Shown in pieces: positions 12,465 through 23,429 of a DNA stretch of 64,000 nucleotides. The DNA lies in the NCBI GenBank assembly GCA_951802425.1, contig OX637805.1:186001-250000 (forward strand), written 5' to 3'. The stretch is from Clavaria fumosa. Lineage: Eukaryota > Basidiomycota > Agaricomycetes > Agaricales > Clavariaceae. How positions within the stretch are numbered: the first letter of the stretch is position 1; each line of letters starts with the position of its first letter. The translations under genes were made by a program, and so were the position numbers. The notes beneath the pieces were generated by a model. It saw nothing but the letters and a program-made list of their open reading frames with translations, was not told the origin of the DNA and made no database searches.

Positions 12465-13350
12465 GGTGGTGCTAGTTGGCCAGTCACATGCATCAGAAGT
12501 ATGAGTGTGCCAAGTGTAACTAGAGGAGTGTGGAGGTCTGGTGCATTGGTAGGGCATGTAGTGAGGGGATGTGTGAGGCATGATAGGGTCTGATAATGTA
12601 TAAATGGTGACAGAAGGTCATGAGGGTTTGTAGACAGCTTGGGAAGGTTTAGAAGGTTTGAGGGTGGATGCATAAGGTCATGGGAGGATGTCAGAAGGCT
12701 CATGGATGGTGCTAGACATGGTAGGTTTGGGAAAAATGAGAGGGTCATGACAGTAATATCTCTGAGACTGTTTTTGTAGTTACTAACTATTATGGCCCAG
12801 ACTTGTAGTATATAACCTATGTACTTCCGTAGAGTATTTGGCAGTCTGGATACTTCATACCCATACCCCCCCATACTCTGTAAATCCCACTCCCCCTTAG
12901 TGAATGGCATGGGTTACCCATGGGTAAATTTGACTGTACCCATACCTACACCTGACAGTACCCTTACCCATGGGTATGGGTCCACTAAACTGCCAGGTAC
13001 AGGTACGGGTTTGTACCTCTTGTACCCACTCTCTCACCAAGGGACTCTAAGTCCAACCCAACTGTCATGACCCTCTCATTTTCCCCAAACCTACCATGTC
13101 TAGCACCATCCATGAGCCTTCTGACATCCTCCCATGACCCTATGCATCCACCCTCAAACCTTCTAAACCTTCCCAAGCTGTCTACAAACCCTCCTGACCT
13201 TCTGTCACCATTTATACATTATCAGACCCTATCATGCCTCACACATCCCCTCACTACATGCCTTACCAATGCACCAGACCTCCACACTCCTCTAGTTACA
13301 CTTGGCACACTCATACTTCTGATGCATGTGACTTGCCAAGTAGCACCACC
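12465..13350. mobile_element. Inverted-repeat (foldback-like) element
   Basis: Arms of about 288 bp, 12465-12753 and 13064-13350, are reverse complements with roughly 95 percent identity; the open frames in the two arms encode near-identical but unrecognised peptides. The 310-bp centre has several copies of TACCCATGGGTA, itself palindromic. No transposase gene is present, so if mobile it is non-autonomous. Confidence 0.75.
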
Positions 13351-14045
13351 CACACCACCTCTCTTCTCTTCTATACTTTGTCTTATGTCTTTGTGACTTT
13401 CTGGGACTAAATATTATTGATTATACTCAACAGTTGATTGACCTTAGTGAGTTCAAATGAGCAGCCACCAACAAATTGACTATCAATGATATTTATGAGA
13501 CAGGATGAGCCCTAACACCAACCCTCCATCCAGACTTTATTCTGCCCAACCACCCAACACAACACTTAACATCCACCCTTTGCCTAACCTTCACAGACCA
13601 TGACACTTGTCTGGTGACTCCAAAATACTCTGCTTTCCTTTTAAATTGTCCTCTGTACTTGCATATCATGCAGATATGGTAATAAGTGCTCAACTAGGAA
13701 ATGCAGTGGGATTGTATGATTCAATAATTAAAATGACATGAGCCCAATACAAAAGTTGCTTAGATATGGTTGAAGGTTGTCATTAAATATATTTCAAAAT
13801 TCTGGGAATATTTTTAAATGACCCACCAAGGCAGCATTGGTAGGAATATTGTACCTTAAGGATCTTGGTAAAGTGGCCTATTGGCCAGAATCTAAAAGCA
13901 GTCTAAAAACCCTTTAAATATTTTTAGGGTTAGGGCACCTATTTCACATGGAGTTCTAGCTGTTTTGAGTGTGATATACCTAAAGCCTCTCAGGATCCTG
14001 GGTGCCTAAAATACAGTGGCAAGATGTTGGAGAAGGGTCAGAGGA
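13351..14045. other. Unassigned noncoding stretch
   Basis: AT-rich sequence with no supported gene, RNA or clear repeat. Confidence 0.4.
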
Positions 14046-14160
14046 AAGTGGAGCATTGGATACCTGGTAGTAGATGGTCCATAGGGGGTGTTGGGAAAGG
14101 GTGTGGGTGCTTTACATGATTGATTTGGTGACCAGGTCCAAAGGTCCCAGGACAATGGTG
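14046..14160 (+). repeat. Dispersed repeat, also at 7455-7575
   Basis: Same-orientation copy of the 7455-7575 repeat. It directly adjoins the palindromic satellite that follows. Confidence 0.65.
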
Positions 14161-14745
14161 TTTTTTACTGACAATGTGCACATGTCATTGATCAATGAAC
14201 ACAGAATGTGCATAGATGATACCCATATTATTGTTCAATGACATGTGCACATCATCAATGATTGGTCAATTGTATGGGAATGTATACCATTGGTCAATGC
14301 CTAGGTCATTTACCCACATTGAGCACATATCGTTGATCAGTGATACATTGTGTGTAAATGATATGCCCAGGTCATCTATCACAATGGGTGCATCTTGTGT
14401 GAAAATGATATGCCCAGGTCAGCTATGCACGTTGTGCTCATATTGTTGATCAACGATATGCACACATGGTGTGTAAATGATATGACCATGCAATTGACAT
14501 ATGGGAATATCATGTATTCACAATGTGCGCATGTCGTTGATCAATGATATGCGCACAATGTGGGTAAGTGATGTGCCCAGGTCAGCTATGCACATTGTGT
14601 GCATATCGTTGATCAACGATATGCGCAAATTGTGTGTTAATGATATGCCCAGTCATTTACTGACAATGTGCGCATATCATTGATCAACGATATGCACACA
14701 TGGTGTGTAAATGATATGGGCAAATGATATTTGAATATATATGCA
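14160..14745. repeat. Palindromic satellite array
   Basis: Degenerate tandem array in which the palindrome ATATCGTTGATCAACGATAT recurs in exact or variant form. The units are linked by spacers such as TGTGTGTAAATGATATGCCC and AGGTCAGCTATGCAC. Unit length varies from roughly 60 to 110 bp. Related single motifs occur at 10480-10640. No coding potential. Confidence 0.8.
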
Positions 14746-14784
14746 CATATTGTATGCATCAAATATGCATTGCATCCAATATGC

Positions 14785-15630
14785 ATACATTCTTGCATGA
14801 TGGGTGGGAAGTTGAAGGAGTGTCATTCCTGCAATTTCCCACACACTGTATGTGAATGGTGTGCGGGAAATTGGAGGAGCAACCACTCCTTCAACTTCCC
14901 GCACACCATTCATGCATGATGGACAGGAAGTTGAAGGAGTGGTTGCTCCTCCAATTTCCCACACACCATTCACACATGATGGGTGGGAAGTTGAAGGAGT
15001 GGCTGACCACTCCTGCAATTTCCAGCATATCATTCACACATGGTATGGGGACAGGCAAACTGACCCAAAGATATTTTACTCTCTCCTCTGAGCTGGATAT
15101 TCTCTTGCTTTGTCTTATCAACCAGTTTCATGGGTGTGCAGGAAATTGCAGGAGTGGTCGACCACTCCTTCAACTTCCCGCCCATCATGTGTGAATGGTG
15201 TGTGGGAAGTTGAAGGAGTGGTTGCTCCTCCAATTTCCTGCACACCATTCACATACCGTGTGCAGGAAATTGCAGGAATGACACTCCTTCAACTTCCCAC
15301 CCATCATACATGAATGGTCTGTGGGAAATTGCAGGAGTGGTCAACCACTCCTTCAACTTCCTGCCCATCATGTGTGAATGGTGTGTGGGAAGTTGAAGGA
15401 GTGGTTGCTCCTCCAATTTCCCACACACCATTCACATACAGTGTGTGGGAAATTGCAGGAATGACACTCCTTCAACTTCCCGCACATCATGTGTGAATGG
15501 TGTGCAGGAAATTGGAGGAATGATGACTCCTTCAACTCCCACATACCATTCATACATAGTGTGTGGGAAATTGCATGAGTGACCACTCCTTTAACTTCCT
15601 GCACACCATGTATGAATGGTATGCATTAAT
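14785..15630. repeat. Minisatellite of alternating inverted units
   Basis: Units of about 55-60 bp with a GGGAAGTTGAAGGAGTGG core alternate with their near reverse complement (CACTCCTTCAACTTCCC). They are linked by CACACCATTCACACATGATG-like spacers. The array can fold into many nested hairpins. A 70-bp unrelated stretch near 15055-15125 interrupts it. Short open frames across it are by-products of the repeat. Confidence 0.85.
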
Positions 15631-16015
15631 CATTAGAAGCAGAATAATAGCAAGTATATGCAGACACTTAGACTTAGCTCAAGAATAAATAAACAACCTG
15701 AACCTCATAAACACAACCTAACTCAATTTAAATAACTTACTAACCCTTCACAGATGACCTCTAAAACACTGGCATAGAAACAACCTGAACCCTTCCCAAA
15801 CCTGAACCCCAATTAGAAAACTTACCTACAATAGCATCAAAGGATGTATATGTATTGGAAGTAGGTCACCAGTAAAAAGGAAGACTTTGTTTCTTGGCAT
15901 CATGGAGATTCGAGCTACCAGAGAGAGGTACCACATTTCTGACAACAGGGATTTTGAATGAAGATTTGTTGCATGATATGCCAATAAGTGGTTGTGAATC
16001 AGGGTTGGCAGTCAA
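15631..16015. other. Unassigned noncoding stretch
   Basis: No supported feature between the minisatellite and the minus-strand gene fragment. Confidence 0.4.
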
Positions 16016-16876
16016 TCAAACATGCATGAGCTTTTTGTAGAAATAGCCATGTGCAGACTTCATCCAAGGATGTTGACTGATCTCGTCAAAAAATTGTGAC
16101 TGGTGCACAGCATTGAGCCATGAAACCCTTGCAAGAATGATGTCAAGGATGCAAGGAGTTGCAATCTTAACCACCATCTCATCTTGGGAACCGATTCTGG
16201 GATGGACCAAGAAAATGAGGTTAGAGATGTCATTGGGATTATAGTCCTCTTCTGTAGGAAATTGAGTGATGTTCACAAATCTGTTAGTGATGAGCAACAC
16301 CCGGTTCACATGTGCCAAGACTGATCAGACACCTTGCACAAGCTGGAGGCAGTTGCAGGCAGAGGGACCCCATTTCAAATAACACTGTTCAAGCTGCTTG
16401 ACATCAAGAGACATGAGCTGGCTAATTATCACAAGTGAGCACATTGTAATAATATGCACCAATAACTCACCCAATTGCCACCAACTCGTGGCATGTGCTT
16501 GGGGCAGGCACTTGGCTGGGGGCAGGTCCAGGAGCAGGGGAAAGGGTAGGGCCAGGAGTGGGGGTGAGGGTAGGGACAGGGCCAGGAGTGGGGGTGAGGG
16601 TAGGGACAGGGCCAGGAGTGGGGGCAGGGGTGTAGTATGGTAATTTGTCAGGGGATGGACAGAGCATAACACTCCCCATATCAGCCAATAATGGGGATTT
16701 GTGGTTGTACATCCAACTTGATGCTGGCAGTTCATGGTCTGCAGAGCTGAGAGGCCCTTCTTGATCAAGGAAGGGGAGAGAAGGGACCAGGCAACCATAT
16801 TGCAAAACCTGTAGAACACCAGATGGTAGTTGGATGGGATGGAGGAAGAAGAGATGACAACCCATGACTTGGTCAT
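16016..16876 (-). pseudogene. Unrecognised gene fragment, weakly CRN/RHS-like
   Basis: The minus-strand frame 16318-16016 encodes NDISNLIFLVHPRIGSQDEM and ends in HPWMKSAHGYFYKKLMHV. That layout loosely recalls the region before the A-G-x-x-F/Y-E segment of crinkler/RHS-like proteins common in Agaricomycetes. A second frame upstream (16876-16325) is Pro/Leu-rich because of a tandem repeat at 16545-16625. No complete domain or splice structure could be built; assignment is tentative. Confidence 0.3.
16510..16632 (-). repeat. G-rich tandem repeat, about 36 bp x 3
   Basis: Three near-identical copies built on GGGACAGGGCCAGGAGTGGG and GGTGAGGGTA. Read on the minus strand they give PTLTPTPGPV-type peptides. 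Confidence 0.75.
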
Positions 16877-17879
16877 AGTAACAATGAATTAGCATGATCT
16901 TGCAACTCTTCCCAACCTTCCACATGACCTGGTCATAGTAACAATGAATTAGCATGAACCTTCCACATGACATGATGGCCATCATTGAGAACCTGTTCAA
17001 TGAAAGTGGCAAGCAGGCTTTGAAAGCAAGGAGGAACCTCTCCAGCAGTCAACTCAGACTGTGCAGGATGGAGACCTCAATGAATGAATGTAGAGTGGGT
17101 GGTCATGGAGGGAGAAAGCAAACATAAACAAGGGGAAAAAAAAAAGTTGATGTGACCATCTGCCATGTAACCCACATGATCAGCATTATCAGCATTACCA
17201 GTGTTACTGGCATTCCCAATTTGCACATCCTCTGTTGGCTTTTGCTTTGAATAAATCCACATCCAGATCTCCCAATTCCCTTCCATCCTCAACCCCTGAC
17301 TACTCTCTTGTATTGTCTCTTCACCTGAGTTGGTGAAAGACACATATAGGATTCTCATTCTTCCCATTATTGCCACACCTTGAGACTTGTTATTTGGTCT
17401 GCACATGTTGGTCATTCTTCCTATACTGTCTTTTACCTGAGTTGGTAAAAGATATGTACAGGATACTTATTATCAGAATAAATTCTTTGCTGCTCAACAC
17501 TCATTATTTGGTCTGTATGTGTAAGGTAAAGATACACTGAGACATCAATGGAAAACACAGATAGAGTAGAAAATGAACGGCATGCATGAGGTGAGTTCCA
17601 TTAAAAATTAGTGATGTTCAGTTAACAGTAAAAATAGACTATGCCACTTTGAACATGAGAAAACCTGTCACATACCCTATGTATTTTGCAGCCCCACCAC
17701 ACCTCCTCAGGATGTGGGATTCATTGGAGATGTGTACAAATTAACTGGGGAAACAGGAAACTTATTCTATGTTTGAACACAAAATGGATGGACTCTTGTG
17801 ATGGTGATGCAGGTGACACAGGGGACACATTTTGTGCCTGGGATCTGGTTGTTGTGCCTGATATGGACACCTGGGACCT
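16877..17879. other. Unassigned stretch
   Basis: A 30-bp motif, ACCTGGTCATAGTAACAATG, is duplicated at about 16870 and 16926. Otherwise no supported feature. Confidence 0.4.
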
Positions 17880-19080
17880 GGGACTGGGACTTGGTGCCTG
17901 GGACCTAAAGTGTGCCAAGTCCAATATTTCAGATTCTAGGTACCAGGTCTCCCAGGTGCCATGCCTCAGGTATCCCAAGTCTCCTGTACCCCAGGTCCCA
18001 TATACCCCAGGTCCCAGGTCTCCCAGGTGTCTCAGGTTTCAGGTCTCCCAGGTGCCATGCCTCAGGTGTCCCAAGTCCCCTGTACCTGAGGTCCCATGTA
18101 CCCAAGTGTCTCAGGTCTCAGGTGTCTCAGGTCTCAGGTGTCCCAGGGTCTCAGGCAGGTGTCCCAGGTTTCTCAGGTCCCAAGTCTTTTAGGTGCAACA
18201 GTGCTGAGCACTTCCCATCCAGTCTTCCATGCTTACCTGGGACCTGCAGCAAATGGGACTTGGTACACAAAAATCTTTCTCTTAGACACAAGTGAATGAG
18301 AGAATGTTTGAGCATTATGGCTCTGTCAGTGTAAAATGACATCAGACCAGATATGCATTGGTATATAAGACTTACTAAGGGCTCAAATAGCCATTGGATA
18401 TCCCTAGCTTTCTTTGCAAATGTGAATAGCTGATATTTTTATTGAACAATGTCACATGCTACCTGGGTTAATTTCACATCTTGAACTGTGATTGTTTTTG
18501 GTGAAACACCTGAGGAACATATTATTGAAAAGGTTCATGATATCATCATGGCTGATGATGAGGATGAGAAGGCCTATCATGCAGCTGTGGATGATGGCCT
18601 TGATGTCATCTGTAGTGCCAAGAAAAAAGACTCAAGCTATAACTTCAATCTGTCAGTGGGCAACCAATACATCCAGCACATACTCACAAATCTTCACAAC
18701 CAATGATGGGTTCAGACTCTCCTTGCACAGTGGGCAGACCAGGACCCTACCATCAAAAACCAACTCATGCTTTGCTTCACCCAACTCCTTTGTCACCTTC
18801 TCCACTTTCACCACAGCTATACCTGCAGCAAATAGGACTTGGTACACAATGATCAAGGCCAGGAACCTGGCACATATGGAACTTGGCATGGCCTTGATTA
18901 TCCCAGATCATTGTGTACCAAGTCCTATTTGCTGCAGGTCCCAAGTTTGCATGGCATGGAAGACTGAATGTGAAGTGCTCAGCACTGTTGCACCTAGAAG
19001 ACTTAGGACCTGAGACACCTGGGACACCTGAGACCTGAGACACCTGAGACACCTGGGACCTGGGGTACAGGAAAGACTTT
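17880..19080. mobile_element. Foldback element with CAGGT minisatellite arms
   Basis: The left arm (about 17880-18270) has runs of CCCAGGTCTCAGGTGTC-like repeats followed by gcaacagtgctgagcac and gcaaatgggacttggtacac. The right arm (about 18900-19080) holds the same blocks in reverse complement. A further hairpin, 18821-18857 against about 18900-18938, lies inside. The centre (18490-18700) has short open frames of unknown nature. The right edge interrupts a kinase-like gene at about 19080, so this looks like an insertion. Exact ends and target duplication were not resolved. Confidence 0.65.
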
Positions 19081-20095
19081 CAGTGCCAGACCTACTTCCA
19101 CAAGTACGCGGTGTGCCCTTTCCCCATAGCAATCAACGAACTTCACGACAATATCCTGTGCAGGTTTAGTGCATGTCTGTGCACGGATTGTGGTGCATGA
19201 AGAGTTGTTTTCCAAAAAACTGAGATATTTGAAGTTCACGTTTGCATCACCATCATGGTAAGCAGTAATTAAGGGGAAGTAGCATGCCACAACTGACAGG
19301 GTGCTGGTCGGTCGTAGACTTTTATAATAACAACAGAGCATTCCAAGATGTGTCCTCAGAGCATAGAACATTCTGGCCACATGCACAATGTGAGATTGGT
19401 TCAGAACGGAGTCTAACCCAACCCACATGCAATCAGTCAGACATTGAGCAATCACCACATCAGTGATGACCACCCCAAGTATGATGAACCATGGGCCCAC
19501 AGTCACTATGAGGAACGAAGGACAACAGGTGGCATTTCGAACATTGTCGAACTAAAGATGAATCATGAGTGGGGAACGTGGAAGGAACAATGTACAAAAT
19601 AACCTTCAGCTGAGCCCAAGTATGGGCGAATGATAAGATGACTTGCTTCAATGGGTCTGAACTGCCATCTCCTGTCTCATTTTTGTTTTCCTGAAAACAA
19701 GTCATGGCAAGTCCTAGAGCTATGGGGAATTCCACGATGCCATCGGGACATGTCTTGTCATTGTTTACAACTGCTTGTATGTGGACGCCAAGGAGATCGG
19801 AGAGAAGAGGGTTCAACTCAGCACCACATCTTTCTTCGGTAGGGTAAATCGTGGATGTTGCTTTCATATATTGTGTAGTTTGGCGAATGATGTCATCAGG
19901 AATGTCTTCTCCTTTTCTAATGTCATCCAAGAAGTGTCCAAAGGCTGGATGGAACAATTGAACTGGAGGCATGACGCTTGTCCTTGGCCATCCCGCCTTG
20001 TAGCGGCCATCATAAATGGAGTAAGCAATTTGGGACTTTGCATACATAGATGATTTGGCAGAATGGGAGGGGGACGGCGCTTTCAAGATACCCAA
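19075..20095 (-). pseudogene. Kinase-like gene, N-terminal half, truncated
   Basis: The minus strand from ATG at 20095 encodes a conserved N-terminal region found before kinase-like domains in Agaricomycete proteins. Visible parts: LFHPAFGHFLDDIRKGEDIP, a GVHIQAVVNNDKTCPDG region, and GPWFIILGVVITDVVIAQCL after a splice near 19480-19510. It continues to IVVKFVDCYGERAHRVLVE, which corresponds to the beta-3 lysine region of a protein-kinase-like fold. The reading then runs straight into the CAGGT minisatellite at about 19080. The C-terminal lobe, with the catalytic loop, is lost. Assignment is from recall of the family pattern; the substrate is unknown. Confidence 0.6.
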
Positions 20096-20162
20096 GATAA
20101 CATTCTCAAGACCTATTAGATGCTAGATTTGAGGATGGCCAGAGAGAGATAAGAAAAAGGGT

Positions 20163-20275
20163 GCAAACGCTACCCAGGATCCAGCCTCATCATTTCCCAG
20201 GATCTCTTCTCCCTTCATATTTGCCCACTCAGCAGCAAACCCATCCCCAGTGATCTTGCTGAGGCTTGCACATGT
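20163..20275 (-). pseudogene. Gypsy gag fragment
   Basis: Encodes a short peptide matching 34385-34480 of the minus-strand gypsy element (LSKITGEGFVAEWANMKAEE there, with A-A-E-W-A-N-M-K-G here). It abuts the 3' end of the FunK1 gene. The true FunK1 C-terminus, including the GTLPFMA-type motif, has been replaced by this fragment. Confidence 0.7.
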
Positions 20276-20700
20276 CCCAGTCTATTAGGAGTCCGTGACC
20301 TTCAGATGTAATTAGGATGTTGCCGACACTGACGTCATGGTGTAGAATACGGGCATCTTCAAATGCTTCCTTATGAGCTTAACCAAGTGATTAAGGGTCA
20401 ACCCGGCAAGAGTCAGACAAGATTCGCTCACCTTGCAAGGCATCTCCCATGGCAGTAACTAGTTCCCATGATGAATGGAACGTAGAAAGGCGACAGCCAA
20501 CGACACCGAGCACTAGACAATACTGCTGGTGAGGTCGAAGAGTTGTCAGAAGAGGTCGTGCCCATGGTTCACTGACATATAATTGTGTGTGAGTTCGATG
20601 GGATGGGACGTCGGCACCCCTGACAAACGGAGCAATGTACAAGACATTAGCTTGCTTAAGCGCCTCATACAGTGTACTGGCATCATTTTGCACACACTCA
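20276..20700 (-). pseudogene. FunK1 kinase, catalytic-loop segment (split gene)
   Basis: The minus strand encodes TLYEALKQANVLYIAPFVRG, then SEPWARPLLTTLRPHQQY and STFHSSWELVTAM. After a canonical 54-nt intron (20378-20431, GTGAGC...AG) it gives the catalytic loop ILHHDVSVGNIL and the metal-binding region LLIDWDMCK. The intron restores the frame, so this part is not itself mutated. It is separated from its upstream half (23430-24711) by the pogo-like element and loses its C-terminus at the gag fragment. Confidence 0.85.
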
Positions 20701-23429
20701 CCATTTTACACACCAATAGGAAAACTTGTTTAATCCTTGTCTGATATCTTTCTCAATTTTTTCCCAGAAAATGGTCCCTTATATCTAACTCCATACGAAT
20801 TTTGAGAGACATCAGAGAAGTGGCTGTTGATTGTGTGATGTTAGATGCCATTGGGATAACCCTTTTGGGGCAGATCAACTTTTGCATCGAAGACACAACC
20901 TGCTGATCAACTCTCATGACCAAACTACATCATCTCATGGGAAGTCAATATATTTACGAAGATAACTTGTCTTTACTTGGAGGTGATACGAGCAAAACTG
21001 GGTGATCAAGAGGAAATTCTTTGTTTAATGTGCCTTGACGTGCTTCCATCAACCCACCTCCCTGCTCTGGGATCTATCCTGCCCTTTCTGCTCTCATAAT
21101 GCCATTTAAACCACTGTCCGAACATGTCAAAGCCATTAACAGGGCAAAAGTTAAGGATAACAAGATGCGGCAAGCCGTAAATGCATACCATCATGAACAG
21201 GAAGGACCTGCTGGCTCACGAAAGGGAGCCCGCACCATTGCTCAGGAATTTGGGATAGAAAAGCAATGGAGAACTATTGTAAACCGGTACAATGGAGGAC
21301 GGAGCCATAAAGAGGCTCATGAAGAGCAGCAAAAACTAACCCCTGCCGAAGAAGCCACTCTGGTGGACTTCATCTTTGAGTCCACAGACCATGGGTTCCC
21401 CCAGACACTTCGGAACATCGAAAGTTATGCAAATCTTATCCGAAAGGGCCGCCTTGGATCTAGCTGCAAAGAAGTGGGTGGAAGTTGGGTTGGGCAGTTT
21501 CTTGATCGGCACCGGGAAGTACTCCAGACACACTGGAGTAAACCACTCGACACCCAAAGGGCTCGAGCCATGAACCCAGAAGCTAAAAAGAAATGGTTTG
21601 AATTGTTGGAGGAGTTTGTCGTAAAAGCGGGGATCCTACCAGAGAATTTGTATGCCATGGACGAGACAGGTTGCCCCCCTTCTGATCAGGGGACTGAACG
21701 GGTGGTAGGTGGCCGAGGGGTGAAGACTCAGCATAAACAGGGCGGCGCCGATCGTGAAAACGTGACAGCACTTGTGACAATATGTGCAGACGGCTCTGTC
21801 CTTCGACCTACAATCATATTCAAAGGTCAGAACTTCATGACGAAATGGGCAGAAGACAATGTCTCTGGTGCTTCGTGAGTACTTACCGTTGTGTTTAAGC
21901 CTCCAAGCCAACATACAGGACAGGTTCACACACTCCCTGAATGGATGGACTGATAGTGAGCTGGCCTTAGAATGGATGATGAAAGATTTTGATTCCCAGA
22001 CAAAGACAAAGGCTATGGGACATACCCGCATTCTCCTGATGGATGGCCATAACTCTCATTACACTGTTCCCCTCCTCGACTATGCCCGAGCCAACAACAT
22101 CATCATCCTTGGGTACCCGCCACACTGCACCCATGTCTTACAAGGCCTCGACGTTGTCTGTTTTGCCAAGATGAAGAATGAGTTCCACTGCGAGATCCAG
22201 AAATTCGAGAGCTTACATCGGCATAACGTGACAAAGAAGGACTTTGCTGGTGTATTCGGGAGGGCCTTCCTCCGATCATTCACAGAGAATACTGTGAAGG
22301 CTGCATTTGCGGCCACTGGCGTCTATCCCTTCAATCCTGATGTGATCACAGAGAAGCAGATGAAACCTAGCTTACCGACTTCGACAAAAGGTGTCTTCCC
22401 CTTGCCACAAACTAGTCCTGTCTGTGCTATTATCAAGGCCATGGGTGCACAACCGCCCACCACCTTTGACCTTTCGCCCACTACCCACTCGAGACACCTG
22501 TCTTCCCCTTCAACCCCCCTACGGCGTAATCACGACCCAAATATTGACTGGGAACTTGACGCATCACCCTCAAAATGTCTCTGTGGGTTGTATGGGGCCT
22601 TAGGATCAACTTCATCTGGATCATTATTGGTATCAAAGACACGAGTGACATCTGCTTACCAGCTCATGCAGCCAGTCCTCGAAGCCATCCCCGAACTACC
22701 ACAGCCCGACTGGTCCATCTTATCAAAATCGCCTTCTAGCAGCTTTCAGTCTCGAAAAATGATGGAGGAGCAAAACCAGGAACTTACCGAGAACCTGAGA
22801 CGAGCTCAAAAGGTCATCCATGCCCAGGAGCTCATTGATGAGCGGCAGTCAGCCCAGCTCGTCATTCAGTACACTGAAATGACAAAGCTGAGTCAGTCCT
22901 TGCACGAAAAGGAGAATAAGAAGAAGAATGACTGGACTGTCCTGTTTCCTGGGGGTTTTGGACGACACTTGACAGACACAGAATTCACGGCACTGCTGCA
23001 AGCACAAACACAAAAAAAGGAAGCCAAGGTTGCACAGAAGGCCCGGAGAATGGAGGAGAGAGAGGCTCAGAGGGTCACGAAGGCAGCAATGGCAGCTGAA
23101 TGGAAAGAGGTGAAAGCGAAGCATCTCCAGGCACTCGAGGCCTGGAAGGCTGAATGCAAGCAACTGCAGAACAAGAGAATGCCGGTAAAAAGCTTCCCCC
23201 CCAAACCGAAGTGTCCTCGAAAGCCAAAACCGGTGCTGGATGTGTCCGACTTGGTGGCAGGCCCAAGTGGGGAGCCGCAGTCTTCAGACGAGGATACAGA
23301 CTAGAATATTCTCACGGTTGTGCAAAATGGCCGTTTTAGGTTGCTGGCAGTTATGCGGCTTACATTCGTTATCCTTACCTTGTACATTGTGTTAAAATCT
23401 TGTAAAAATCAACATGGTATCCAAAGAGC
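20701..23429 (+). mobile_element. pogo/Fot1-like DDE transposon inserted in FunK1
   Basis: The region separates two halves of the FunK1 gene (KVFVKDTW on one side, TLYEALKQAN on the other) and contains a transposase gene. An 11-bp inverted match, CATTTTGCACA at 20684-20694 and its complement near 23319-23329, may be part of the termini. True ends and a TA duplication were not resolved, so the coordinates are approximate. Confidence 0.65.
21099..23304 (+). CDS. pogo/Fot1-like DDE-1 transposase
   Basis: Two exons, 21099-21874 and 21924-23304, are joined by a 49-nt intron (GTGAGT...CAG) that keeps the frame, giving about 718 residues. The N-terminus has a pipsqueak/CENP-B-type HTH region (RKGARTIAQEFGI, then EEATLVDFI), typical of Tc5/pogo proteins. 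The DDE core has NLYAMDETG, ILLMDGHNSHYT and HVLQGLDVV, the last two aspartates being 35 residues apart (DD35D). The C-terminus is a long charged coiled coil. No internal stop is seen, so this transposase may be active. It binds the element ends and performs cut-and-paste transposition in the nucleus. Confidence 0.9.

Noticed and set aside
12830..13020. Telomere-like TACCC/CCCAT repeats
   Set aside because: Irregular spacing and palindromic TACCCATGGGTA units; not a TTAGGG-type array.
14785..15630. Multiple ORFs in the minisatellite
   Set aside because: The frames exist on both strands and repeat the unit sequence; they are products of the repeat, not genes.
18488..18706. ORF of 72 residues in the foldback element
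   Set aside because: No homology recognised, and it lies between inverted repeats with no splice or start context.
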